From: Hyphomicrobium sp.
GTDB lineage: Bacteria > Pseudomonadota > Alphaproteobacteria > Rhizobiales > Hyphomicrobiaceae
Assembly: GCF_020852195.1 (NCBI RefSeq)
Contig: NZ_JADZBI010000011.1
Span: 1 to 51,687, forward strand
Length of the DNA: 51,687 nucleotides
Direction of reading: 5' to 3'
Shown here: piece by piece, positions 33,862 through 41,919 of the stretch
Position numbering within the stretch: position 1 is the stretch's first letter
Layout of the letters: every line of letters starts with the position of its first letter
Program-made: the position numbers and the translations under genes
Notes under the pieces: model-generated
The model's input: only the letters and a program-made list of their open reading frames with translations
What the model was told of the DNA's origin: nothing
Database searches by the model: none

Positions 33862-34464
33862 AAGCCACCAGAATGCAGCGGGACCCGCATGTTCCGGCGT
33901 CCAGACCGCCCATACATAGCGATGCTTTGTAAAGTATGGGGGCGGCGGGCCATACTCGCCGCCCTCGGGCCAGCAGACGATGTCGTCGATGGCATAGAGC
34001 CTGGCTGGCGGCGCGGATTGCCATTCGGCCGTTCTTATCGGATGACACAGCGAGGCGAGGTTCAGCAGCATGGCGACCTTGCCGCCAGTCCGCATGGCAA
34101 GCGTTAGAGCATGATGCAAAAACCGGTCGGCGAGGCCGTTGCCATAAGGTGGATTGGTGACGATGTGCTTCGCACGCGGTTCGCGCTGCCTTAGGAAATC
34201 GACACCGCTTTCACCGAAGCCGTAACCGTAGAGGTCCGTGCTGACCACTGTGTGCCCGTGGTCGGTCAGCACCTTGGCTATGGCGCCTTTCCCGCAGGCA
34301 GGCTCCCATATGGGACCGTCGAAGGCTTCAACCGACAGCAATGCGCGAGTTGCCTCGGGAGGCGTCGGATAGAACTCGTTCGGAATGCGATTACCGAGAC
34401 GGAAAGGTTGGGGCGGGACGGCTTGCGCCGTCCACGCCCGCGGGGTCGCGAAACGCCTTACCAT
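33841..34464 (-). CDS. SAM-dependent DNA methyltransferase-like protein (NPPY)
   Basis: A 207-residue class I methyltransferase. Motif I is IWEPACGKGAI (residues 52-62), the acidic loop is VVSTDLYGYGFG, and the catalytic motif NPPY (104-107) marks an N6-adenine or N4-cytosine enzyme. FYPTPPEATRALL at the N-terminus is typical of the phage and plasmid orphan methyltransferases. There is no target-recognition domain or nuclease partner nearby, so it is probably an orphan DNA modification enzyme. Its start overlaps the preceding small gene by 7 bases, at the end of a four-gene overlapping unit. Confidence 0.85.
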   Translation of the reverse strand: MVRRFATPRAWTAQAVPPQPFRLGNRIPNEFYPTPPEATRALLSVEAFDGPIWEPACGKGAIAKVLTDHGHTVVSTDLYGYGFGESGVDFLRQREPRAKHIVTNPPYGNGLADRFLHHALTLAMRTGGKVAMLLNLASLCHPIRTAEWQSAPPARLYAIDDIVCWPEGGEYGPPPPYFTKHRYVWAVWTPEHAGPAAFWWLSGADYR

Positions 34465-34640
34465 GATGTCCCGCTTTGCAGCTCGTCACGGTGTCGATCC
34501 ATGAAGTTCGCAACACGATGATGAAGTGCAACGCCATCCCAGCCTGTCGCCGCGTAGTCGATTTTCTCGAGATAGCGTTCGCAATCAGCGATGATATCGA
34601 TGGCATCTGCCAGCCGGGCTTTGAGCTGATGGGAGGTCAT
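34458..34640 (-). CDS. Small hypothetical protein (60 residues)
   Basis: A 60-residue, mainly helical protein, MTSHQLKARLADAIDIIADC ending HRDELQSGTSW. It was hidden inside a longer misleading frame, but its ATG at 34640 overlaps the previous stop as ATGA and its stop overlaps the methyltransferase start by 7 bases. That strongly supports translation. No family recognised. Confidence 0.7.
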   Translation of the reverse strand: MTSHQLKARLADAIDIIADCERYLEKIDYAATGWDGVALHHRVANFMDRHRDELQSGTSW

Positions 34641-34819
34641 AACCAGACCTCCCGTTCGAAGGCATCCAGGGTGCCGGTTTCCACGCAGCCGTCGCGGCGG
34701 CGGAAGACGGTCTCGCCGTCGAGCTCGTAAAGGTCTTCGCCCCGGATGATGGTATCCTCGATGCGGGCCTCGTAGGCGTCGGCGGCAAGACGGCGGGGGA
34801 GGGTGGAAAAGGGGCTCAT
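34637..34819 (-). CDS. Small hypothetical protein (60 residues)
   Basis: A 60-residue acidic protein, MSPFSTLPRRLAADAYEARI then EDLYELDGETVFRRRDGCVE. No known domain; the pattern of short strands suggests a small beta-rich fold. Both ends overlap neighbours as ATGA, so it is the second gene of a tightly coupled unit whose first gene has the structured leader. Confidence 0.68.
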   Translation of the reverse strand: MSPFSTLPRRLAADAYEARIEDTIIRGEDLYELDGETVFRRRDGCVETGTLDAFEREVWL

Positions 34820-35034
34820 TGCTGAGCCCCTTTGTCTTCGCCGTCCTTTTCGGAGAATTCCCGAACCACGACCTTGCTGGACAAGGGCAGGGCTTCGAGA
34901 ATGAGGTTGGCGCCCTTGTTGTCGCCGTGCAGCCAGGCTGCGCCGATCTTGAGCCAGCGGGCATTGTCGCCGTCACCCTGCACCACGTAGACGCCGTGCG
35001 TCGGGGCTTTCTTTTCGTTCGTTTGCTTCTTCAT
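34816..35034 (-). CDS. DUF736-like small protein
   Basis: A 72-residue protein, MKKQTNEKKAPTHGVYVVQG, with a middle DGDNARWLKIGAAWLHGDNKGANLILEALPLSSKVVVREF. That resembles the DUF736 family found on alphaproteobacterial plasmids and integrative elements, whose members have a similar ...W.kIG.AW.h.DgkG.nl.L.alP... core. The role is unknown. GGAAG lies 6 bases before the ATG, in the AAACGGAAG sequence shared with the leader-controlled gene at 30368. It is first in a four-gene unit. Confidence 0.78.
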   Translation of the reverse strand: MKKQTNEKKAPTHGVYVVQGDGDNARWLKIGAAWLHGDNKGANLILEALPLSSKVVVREFSEKDGEDKGAQQ

Positions 35035-35040
35035 ATTGGA

Positions 35041-35230
35041 CTTCCGTTTCTTCTTGTTTTCGGCCAGCACCACGCCGGCCTTGATGGGGGCGTGAACAAC
35101 CGGCGCCCATGCGAGCGGGTCAAACGCAAAGCGCGGCACGCGCTTTCCGAAGGGGCGGAGCTGCACAAGGCGTCAGCCGCGGAAGCGAGCCGCGTTGACC
35201 CATAGCGAGCGGGCCCGGTTAGACCCCATC
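35041..35230 (-). ncRNA. Structured leader RNA, family 1, copy 2
   Basis: Helices at the same places as in 30371-30539 but with other sequences: GATGGGG (35083-35089) with CCCCATC (35224-35230); AACCGG-C-GCCC (35098-35108) with GGGCCCGGTT (35211-35220); GGGTCAAACGC (35117-35127) with GCGTTGACCC (35192-35201). The hairpin GGCCAGC/GCCGGCC (35062-35080) lies before AAACGGAAG. Unpaired GCGAGC occurs at 35111-35116 and 35205-35210, as in copy 1. Inside, AAAGCGC/GCGCTTT (35128-35146) forms a local hairpin. The stretch 35231-35500 beyond it shows no supported gene. Confidence 0.68.
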
Positions 35231-35502
35231 CTTGAAAGGCCATGCGTGCGGCTGAAGCGATCAAGGGAACCGGAGGCGGACCAGAAGAAGCCGAAGAGGT
35301 AGAAACCGCGCCGTCCCGCAGTCTCGTAATTGTCAGGCGAACACCAATGCGCCGATGCGTCCAGCGCCGCATGATGTGCGGAGACAAAGGAGCCCGCCTC
35401 GACTGGAACAATCGATGCAGGACAAGAAGGGCGGTGCAAGAGGGGACCGGATGGCGGGACAAGGCCTTTCCCTAACCACCACTTCCCTAGAAGCCTGCAG
35501 AA

Positions 35503-35532
35503 TTGACCGCAACCCGCATTACACCGTATACT
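35503..35532 (+). promoter_or_regulatory. Promoter of family-2 leader, copy A
   Basis: TTGACC (35503-35508), 18 bases, TATACT (35527-35532). The copy at 43225-43254 has identical boxes and spacing. Transcription should begin near 35539, at the first hairpin of the leader. Confidence 0.75.
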
Positions 35533-35538
35533 GATCAA

Positions 35539-35741
35539 CGGGTCGGTTTGCATCCGGCCCGGGGCTTCGAAACCCCTTTTTTAATCACTGCGGCGGACAC
35601 AGCCGGAAAACGTGTCGCTTCTCGGTCTTAGGCCGGGAGGCGGCGTTATATGTCCAAGCCTTCGCGGCCAAAAAGCGCCGCGCCGTTTCTCAGTGATTAG
35701 CGGTTTCGAACTCCCGGCCACCAGCCAGCAAGTGGTGCCGG
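35539..35741 (+). ncRNA. Structured leader RNA, family 2, copy A
   Basis: Proposed fold: 5' hairpin CGGGTCGG/CCGGCCCG (35539-35546, 35554-35561); outer stem TTCGAAACC (35566-35574) with GGTTTCGAA (35702-35710); inner stem AATCACTG (35583-35590) with CAGTGATT (35691-35698). Inside are hairpins GACAC/GTGTC (35596-35600, 35612-35616), CTTCTCGGTC/GGCCGGGAGG (35618-35640) and CGCGGC/GCCGCG (35663-35682). After the outer stem comes CCGG-C-CACCA/TGGTG-CCGG (35714-35741). GGGG/CCCC plus T run (35561-35582) could instead act as a terminator. The unpaired GCGTTATATGTCCAAGCC stretch is conserved. The next gene starts 31 bases later. Confidence 0.72.
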
Positions 35742-35772
35742 TCTGGTTGGCTATTGCTGTGACGGGGGAGTT

Positions 35773-36075
35773 TTGAAGGCGGCTGCATTTGCCACGCTGA
35801 TTGTTTTGAGTATGGCGACGACCGCAATCGACGCCGCTCATGCTCAGGCAGAGTGTCCGGCCCTGGCGGCTGACGCACTCGATGAAGCCCAGAAGCTCCT
35901 CCAGACCAACGATCAGACAAAACTCAATGCCGCCCTGGCGTGCATCACCTTGGCGCTCGTGCAGACCCGAGCCGAGCTTGATGACCTGCGCGAAGGCCGC
36001 GTTGCGTTTACCGGACAGGTCTATGCGCCCAAGGGCGTGGTGATGGTCAAGCCCTCCGACCAGGAGGGCCGTTGA
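35773..36075 (+). CDS. Small exported protein, first gene of fibre module A
   Basis: A 100-residue protein with a Sec signal (KAAAFATLIVLSMATTAIDAAHAQA, cleavage near residue 26). The mature region is helical: ECPALAADALDEAQKLLQTN, later ALVQTRAELDDLREG. It ends GQVYAPKGVVMVKPSDQEGR. The start is TTG with GGGGGAG 4 bases away. Its stop overlaps the next gene's TTG start (TTGA). It could be a periplasmic partner or anchor of the large fibre-like protein; no family recognised. Confidence 0.75.
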   Translation: MKAAAFATLIVLSMATTAIDAAHAQAECPALAADALDEAQKLLQTNDQTKLNAALACITLALVQTRAELDDLREGRVAFTGQVYAPKGVVMVKPSDQEGR

Positions 36076-39000
36076 ATTGGGAGTACGTGCACAGTGTCTG
36101 GGCGCTCGTTCGATGCCCTCGTAAGCTCAAGCTGGGCGCCCAGACACTGTGCACGGCATTGCTGCTGCTTGCAGCGACGACAAGTCCGGCGCGGGCCAAT
36201 TGCCCTGCGGCACCCATCGCAGACCCCGACGACATGGCGATCAGCTTCCTTGCAGCCAATGGCGTGCAAGCGGCGTCGGCAAGCCTTCTCACATCGACGA
36301 TTAAGGAGGGCACAGTCGTCTATGACGACGCGAACGACGTGCTGAAGCTGTGCGACGGCAACAACTGGATCGAGGTCGGATCGGGTTCCGGCACCGATAC
36401 CCTCGCATCGCTTTCGTGCGCAGCCGGAGAGATTGCAAAGTTCAACGGCACGGCCTGGGCCTGTGCGGATGAAGGCGGAGGTAGCTATTCGTCCAAGGGA
36501 TTCTCGGTGGCAAGCTCCACGACGTCTATCCCAAGCGGGACCGCGACCAAGGTGACGTTCTCGGGATCGCCCACCAATGATTTCGGGAGCGGCTGGACCG
36601 GCAACACCTTTACCGTGCCTGCCGGTGAAGACGGTTGGTACGCGATCACCGGTTCGATCTATTTGCCTGCGGCGAGCGCCCACGCGGTGGCGTATTTGCG
36701 CGTCAATGGCAGTAACGTCGCAATCTCAAGAGACAACTATGCCGGCGGGGTTATCCAGTATCTGTCGGTCGCGGCGGTTGCCAAGCTGGATACGGGGGAT
36801 ACCGTTGAGCTTTTTGGTTATCAGTCCAGTGGTGGCGCCGTTTCCCTGACGGGCGCAAACTTCAGTCTCGCCAAACTCGGTGGCGGATCGGACACGCTGG
36901 CGAACCTGTCCTGCGCTACGAACGAGATTCCCAAATGGAACGGCACAGCCTGGGCCTGCGCGACTGATGGCGGCGGTTCAGGTGGTAGCAGCGGGCTTGA
37001 ATATTTCGCGGGCAACACGCTGCTCGTCGGCGGGATCACCTATCATAACATCACCCCGACCAATGATTACGCTGTCAGCGTTCCTGCCGGCACGAAGGCG
37101 GTGAAGCTGTCAGTCTACTATTATCATGGTCACAACGGAACCAATACGCACGGATACCTGAGCTTCCTCGCCTATCAGAAGGGCCAGACCGGCGCCGACA
37201 AGAAAGTCGCGTACTGGTCGCAGCACTTTAACGACTACGCGAACACTGACATCGCGCATCTGGATATCCCGTGGGACGACAGCCTCGACGATGAGGTGAC
37301 CATTGAGGTAACGGGAAGCTACAATACGAACGCCGCGAACACCTACAGCATCTACCTTGCCGGATATGTCGTCGGCGGCGGGTCGGGCAACGACACGCTT
37401 GCAGGATTGTCATGCGCCTCAGGCGAAATTCCCAAATGGAACGGATCGGCCTGGGCCTGCGCTGCCGACGGCGGTGGATCGGGGGCGGAGGGCTTTATCG
37501 ATGGGATGACCACCGATGCGCAGCCGTCGGGCAACCTGACCAGCGCATGCCCGGCTTATGTGGATGTGCCGTCTGCTTCCAAGTCCATCACGATACCCGA
37601 AGATGGGAATGCACTGATCAACTTTTCGCAGGTCTTTTACATGTCAGCGGGCGGTGGCGGCGTGAACTACCGCTTCTGCGCGGATAGCACCTGCACGTCT
37701 GGACTAAGCTATTTTTCGAACGAAGCATCGTCTCATAAGACGGCAGCGGGCACATGGGTGCTGCCGCTCACCGCCGGTGCCTATTCCGGCAAACTGCAAT
37801 ACTGCAAGACGGCCGGTACGACCGTTCATACAAACGCGTCCGGCAGCGTGTCCTGGAGCATCTCGATGCCCGGTGGCGGTTCGGGCGGCGGCGGAAGCGC
37901 CGCCACTACGATGGTCTCCGGCTGGCCGGATGCCATCATTTGCACGAACGGGAGCGCCACCGAGATTCTGTTCAACAACTGGACGGACGGAACCTTGCGC
38001 ACTTATGCGAGCCCGTATGACGGCTCGGGAGCGCGGCGATACATCCGGTTCAACGTCTCCGGGCAGACGTACAATGCCCATCAGGATCTCGCTGCATGGG
38101 ATTGCGTCATGGGCACGAAATCAATTGCCCAGCTTTATTCCGAGGGCAGGGCTTTCAACTTTATCGGCGACGGCTCATCGCAATGGACCGACGTTAGCGG
38201 CGGCATCAACTACGCGGGCGGCAAGGTAGGCATAGGCACGACGACGCCGGAGGCCAGCCTCGTGACCGTGGATACTGCGGTGGGTACCCCGCGTGGCATC
38301 GTCGCCAGCCAGTACAATACCGGCGTGCAAGGCGCATTGTTCATCGGCAAAAAAGCCCGCGGCGCGCCGGGCAGCGAGGCGGGCGTAGAAGCCAACGACT
38401 ATCTGGTTGCCCTACAGGGTATGGGCCACAACGGCTCTGCATTCTCCAATCCGCAAAGCGTTGTCACGTCCCGTGCTTCCGAGCTTTGGACGACAACGTC
38501 CAACGCAACCATGCTCGGCCTATGGACGACGCCGAGTACGAGCATCGTTGCGCAGGAACGTTTGCGCATCGACTCCACAGGCAGCGTTTCGATTGGCAGC
38601 AGTGCCGACGCAAATGCCAGTTCGTTGCTGGAATTGACATCAACGACGAGGGGCTTCCTGCCACCGAGGATGTCGACGACGGATCGCGACAACATCGCGT
38701 CGCCTGCCGAAGGCCTGGTGGTTTACAACACGACGACCAAATCGCTTGATCTGCGCGTCGCTTCAAGCTGGCTGTCATTCGGCGGCAGCATGACCGGAAG
38801 CACGATGATATCCGGCTGGCCGGATGCGCTTGTGTGTACCAGCGCGGGCGATACGGACATCATGATCATTACCGAGAAGAACGCCGACTACGTTACGTAT
38901 GAAATCGCCGGTGACGACAATGTCGCGGCCTTCGATGTGGCGTCGGGTGCGTGGGACAGCGATAACGACTCGAACATGGCCGGCTATGACTGCCTTAACC

Positions 39001-40394
39001 AAACCATTGCGCAATTGTATGCCGCAGGTAAGGCCTTCAACTTCGTCGGCGGGTCGAGCGCAGCGGCTGACGGTTCGGCCGGACAGATCCAGTTTAACGA
39101 AGGCGGCAACCTGAAAGCGGACGCCGCCCTGCACTGGGACAACACGAACAAGCGGCTCGGCATCGGGACTGCCACGCCGCAGCGCCCCTTGCACGTACAG
39201 GTGAATGCTGCCGGATCTCCCACCATGATTGCGCTCGAGAACCTGGATACTAGCGGCAGCACGGCAGTCATTTCGCACCGAATTGCGACAACGGGTGTGG
39301 GGGCAAGCACCTTCGTCGAAGCGACAGGCATCCAGATGAAGACGGTGGAGCACGATCATGCAACGCGTGCCTCGCAACTCAGTTTCTGGACCGCTGCCAA
39401 TGGCGTCTACAACAACCGCATGATCATTGATGGAAGCGGCAACGTCGGCATCGGGACGACTTCGCCGGGCCAGAAGTTGCATGTCTCGGGAACGGGCGGC
39501 GATACTTATGTCAGGGTCGACACCGCCTCGAGCGCGCATGCGGCAGGGATACATCTGACGGCAGGCGCCATTTCAAATTACGGAAGCATCCTTGTCCACC
39601 GGGCGAGCGATAACGGGCTTCTGTTGCTCAACTCCGAAAACGGCCCTGTAATTCTAGGGGTCAATGAAACAGAAATGATGCGCATTTCGAGCACCGGGAA
39701 CGTTGGCATCGGGACGACTTCGCCGACACAGAGGCTTGAGGTCCGTGACGGAGGCATCGCCCTTTCATCCGAGGAGGCGAGCGTCACTCTGGCCTTCAAG
39801 CCGGAAGACCAGTCGTCCACATACGTCAACACCGCTGACGAACGACGTATGCAACTCACGACGACCGGCATGAACGGCAGCGTCTTCGGATACAAATTTT
39901 CCTGGCGAAACGCCGACGGAAGTGCGCGCACGGATGCACTTTCCATGCACAAGGATGGCCTCATCGGTATTGGGATGAATTCGCCAAGCTACAAGTTGGA
40001 TGTCAACGGCACGGTGCGCGCAACGACATATCTGTATGCGTCGGACCGCAGACTGAAGACCGACATCAAGACGACCAGCGGCCTCGATCTGGTGTCGCGG
40101 ATGCACGGCGTTTCCTTCCGGTGGAAAGACACCGGCAAGGCTGCCACGGGCGTCATCGCGCAGGAAATCGAAAAGGTTCTGCCAAACGCCGTCTCGACGG
40201 ACAAAGCCGGCAGCAAATCGGTTGACTACCCCCAGCTCATCGGCCCGTTGATCGAGGCCATAAAGGAGCTCAAGGCCGACAACGATAATCTGCGCGCCGA
40301 ACTGAAGGCTGCGAACGACAACCACGAGGTCGAACTCGACGAACTGCGCGCAGAAATCGAAGCGATCAAAGGCCTGACCAGCGAGGCGCGTTGA
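36072..40394 (+). CDS. Large exported tail-fibre-like protein with peptidase-S74 chaperone domain
   Basis: A 1440-residue repetitive protein. A Sec signal (TLCTALLLLAATTSPARA) ends near residue 43. Three ~28-residue repeats of DTLAxLSCxxxEIxKWNGxAWAC follow (about 110, 275, 440), each before a variable beta-rich domain. Then come two SGWPDAxxC modules, several phage-fibre repeats (GNVGIGTTSP, KRLGIGTATP) and a C-terminal S74 intramolecular chaperone: ASDRRLKTDI, where such domains self-cleave, VIAQEIEKVLP and a coiled coil to the end. S74 domains trimerise phage spikes. A Sec signal is unusual and suggests a cell-surface adhesin. It starts at TTG after AGGAGG. Confidence 0.85.
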   Translation: MNWEYVHSVWALVRCPRKLKLGAQTLCTALLLLAATTSPARANCPAAPIADPDDMAISFLAANGVQAASASLLTSTIKEGTVVYDDANDVLKLCDGNNWIEVGSGSGTDTLASLSCAAGEIAKFNGTAWACADEGGGSYSSKGFSVASSTTSIPSGTATKVTFSGSPTNDFGSGWTGNTFTVPAGEDGWYAITGSIYLPAASAHAVAYLRVNGSNVAISRDNYAGGVIQYLSVAAVAKLDTGDTVELFGYQSSGGAVSLTGANFSLAKLGGGSDTLANLSCATNEIPKWNGTAWACATDGGGSGGSSGLEYFAGNTLLVGGITYHNITPTNDYAVSVPAGTKAVKLSVYYYHGHNGTNTHGYLSFLAYQKGQTGADKKVAYWSQHFNDYANTDIAHLDIPWDDSLDDEVTIEVTGSYNTNAANTYSIYLAGYVVGGGSGNDTLAGLSCASGEIPKWNGSAWACAADGGGSGAEGFIDGMTTDAQPSGNLTSACPAYVDVPSASKSITIPEDGNALINFSQVFYMSAGGGGVNYRFCADSTCTSGLSYFSNEASSHKTAAGTWVLPLTAGAYSGKLQYCKTAGTTVHTNASGSVSWSISMPGGGSGGGGSAATTMVSGWPDAIICTNGSATEILFNNWTDGTLRTYASPYDGSGARRYIRFNVSGQTYNAHQDLAAWDCVMGTKSIAQLYSEGRAFNFIGDGSSQWTDVSGGINYAGGKVGIGTTTPEASLVTVDTAVGTPRGIVASQYNTGVQGALFIGKKARGAPGSEAGVEANDYLVALQGMGHNGSAFSNPQSVVTSRASELWTTTSNATMLGLWTTPSTSIVAQERLRIDSTGSVSIGSSADANASSLLELTSTTRGFLPPRMSTTDRDNIASPAEGLVVYNTTTKSLDLRVASSWLSFGGSMTGSTMISGWPDALVCTSAGDTDIMIITEKNADYVTYEIAGDDNVAAFDVASGAWDSDNDSNMAGYDCLNQTIAQLYAAGKAFNFVGGSSAAADGSAGQIQFNEGGNLKADAALHWDNTNKRLGIGTATPQRPLHVQVNAAGSPTMIALENLDTSGSTAVISHRIATTGVGASTFVEATGIQMKTVEHDHATRASQLSFWTAANGVYNNRMIIDGSGNVGIGTTSPGQKLHVSGTGGDTYVRVDTASSAHAAGIHLTAGAISNYGSILVHRASDNGLLLLNSENGPVILGVNETEMMRISSTGNVGIGTTSPTQRLEVRDGGIALSSEEASVTLAFKPEDQSSTYVNTADERRMQLTTTGMNGSVFGYKFSWRNADGSARTDALSMHKDGLIGIGMNSPSYKLDVNGTVRATTYLYASDRRLKTDIKTTSGLDLVSRMHGVSFRWKDTGKAATGVIAQEIEKVLPNAVSTDKAGSKSVDYPQLIGPLIEAIKELKADNDNLRAELKAANDNHEVELDELRAEIEAIKGLTSEAR
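36087..36154. repeat. Perfect 19-bp inverted repeat in the signal-peptide region
   Basis: GTGCACAGTGTCTGGGCGC (36087-36105) and its exact complement (36136-36154) flank 30 bases, directly after the TTG start of the large fibre-like gene. As mRNA it would form a very stable hairpin. As DNA the 30-base spacer could be inverted, and both orientations keep the frame open. Confidence 0.85.
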
Positions 40395-41287
40395 GACGAT
40401 ACGTTCTTGCCGCGCTTTTCCTGCTTCTGCTACCGACGCCCGTATTCGCCGCCGACTCCTACCAAGTCAATCACGGCGCGACGGTCGATATCACCGAACA
40501 CGGCGAATGCCGTACCGTTACGAACAACCACGCATCGGGCGCACCGCTTTTCATTCCGACGAAGACAGCGCCGGAATGGTCCTCGTTCTACGGCGCGACG
40601 ATTGCAGGTGTGACGATAGAAGCGTGTAGCGCCTGCAGCGTCACGCCGGGTTCACAAAGCTTCACGACGGCCGGGTCTCATAACTTCGTCGTCCCTTGCT
40701 ACAACACCTTGACCGTAAGGCTCTGGGGCGGCGGCGGTGGCGGCGGCGGAAGTATCTGGAGTGCCAGCCATTCAGCTTACAATGGCACGGCTGGCGGCAA
40801 TTCGACGTTTCAGGGCATGACCGCAGGCGGCGGTGGTGGAGGCCAAGCCGCCTACGGATCATGGGGCCAGAACGGGAGGGCGGGCGGAACCGCGGGCACT
40901 GCCAGCGGCGGTACGACGAATACACCGGGCATCGCAGGCGGAGCGGGGCAAAACTGGGGATCTTCTCCAGCCGGCGGGAATGGTGGCGCTTCGCCAAACG
41001 GCGGCACGGGCGGCATTGGCGGCTACGATTGGGGTGCTGCTCCCACTGCCGGCACTGCGCCCGGCGCTGGCGGCGGCGGCGCGGGATCGTGTGACGACAG
41101 CTGGTCTAATGGTTCTGGCGGCGGTGGCGGCGGTGGATATGTGCAACGGGTCTACAGCGCGGGCGGCCTGACAGTCGGCCAATCCTTAAGTGCTACCGTC
41201 GGTGCGGCCGGATTGGGCAAACCCGGAGAGTGCGGAGACGTTGGCGGCAATGGTGCCGTCGGCCGCGTCACCTTTACATGGAACTGA
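40391..41287 (+). CDS. Exported glycine-rich adhesin-like protein
   Basis: A 298-residue protein with a Sec signal (YVLAALFLLLLPTPVFA, cleavage near residue 21), a short N-terminal domain with a Cys cluster (EACSACSVTPGS), and a glycine-rich C-terminal part. SFTTAGSHNFVVPCYNTLTV followed by RLWGGGGGGGG starts a domain like the glycine-rich ones of phage adhesins (compare the polyglycine gp38 type). Runs of Gly alternate with short loops up to the final strand VGRVTFTWN. TTG start overlaps the upstream stop as TTGA, so it is coupled to the S74 fibre. It may be the binding tip. Confidence 0.75.
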   Translation: MRRYVLAALFLLLLPTPVFAADSYQVNHGATVDITEHGECRTVTNNHASGAPLFIPTKTAPEWSSFYGATIAGVTIEACSACSVTPGSQSFTTAGSHNFVVPCYNTLTVRLWGGGGGGGGSIWSASHSAYNGTAGGNSTFQGMTAGGGGGGQAAYGSWGQNGRAGGTAGTASGGTTNTPGIAGGAGQNWGSSPAGGNGGASPNGGTGGIGGYDWGAAPTAGTAPGAGGGGAGSCDDSWSNGSGGGGGGGYVQRVYSAGGLTVGQSLSATVGAAGLGKPGECGDVGGNGAVGRVTFTWN

Positions 41288-41391
41288 GGGCGGACATCCG
41301 TCTGATTTTCATAATCAGACACAATCCCACAAAACTTGCATTCAGACGGCCCGATCTGCCATGAACACGCAACCCTAACAAAGGAGTATGC

Positions 41392-41814
41392 GTGAATTCT
41401 GACAATGAATTTCTGTTATGTGAGTACTTCAACAAGAATGGCCGTTGTATCGAGCAAATCTGTATCGCCGACGGTGAAACCGCAGCTGCTACCCGTCAGC
41501 TTCGTGAGAGGCTGGCAAAGCGGAGCGGCCGAGCACTTCTTCAAACGATGCGAACCGAGGCGGAAGCCTCCGGCGCTTCGACCAGCCTCGACGACGCGGC
41601 GATGGCGCTGCACGCGCTGATCCATGATGTAGCTGAAGAACGCATTCTGATCGACGAAGCGCGCAAGATCTCTTCCGTGAGCGTCAACTACCGCAAGGCT
41701 GTGACCATCGCAGAAATCGTCCCCACGCTCGAAGCCAGGTTTGGCGGCCATGCGGCCTGCTGGGTACGGGGCATCTTCCCGCACCTGAACCTCGGACCTG
41801 CAGGCGTGAACTAG
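41392..41814 (+). CDS. Hypothetical cytoplasmic protein in fibre module A
   Basis: A 140-residue protein without a signal or membrane span: MNSDNEFLLCEYFNKNGRCI, then a helical part (ATRQLRERLAKRSGRALLQTMRTEAE) and a C-terminal half ending AACWVRGIFPHLNLGPAGVN. GTG start with AAGGAG 5 bases upstream. It lies 104 bases after the glycine-rich gene. No family recognised; its position suggests co-expression with the fibre genes but gives no function. Confidence 0.65.
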   Translation: MNSDNEFLLCEYFNKNGRCIEQICIADGETAAATRQLRERLAKRSGRALLQTMRTEAEASGASTSLDDAAMALHALIHDVAEERILIDEARKISSVSVNYRKAVTIAEIVPTLEARFGGHAACWVRGIFPHLNLGPAGVN

Positions 41815-41919
41815 GCCGACGACAATGTCGGGTGCATCGGTTACGCCCGCAGCTCTCACTGGAACATGGTGGACGGTTCGGTCATTGTGCGGGCTGGGGC
41901 GCGCTGCTGTAGAGATCAC

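Noticed and set aside
35173-35553. Frames of 77-143 codons on both strands over 35.17-35.55 kb
   Set aside because: Arg/Cys-rich products typical of chance frames, overlapping the structured leader and promoter.
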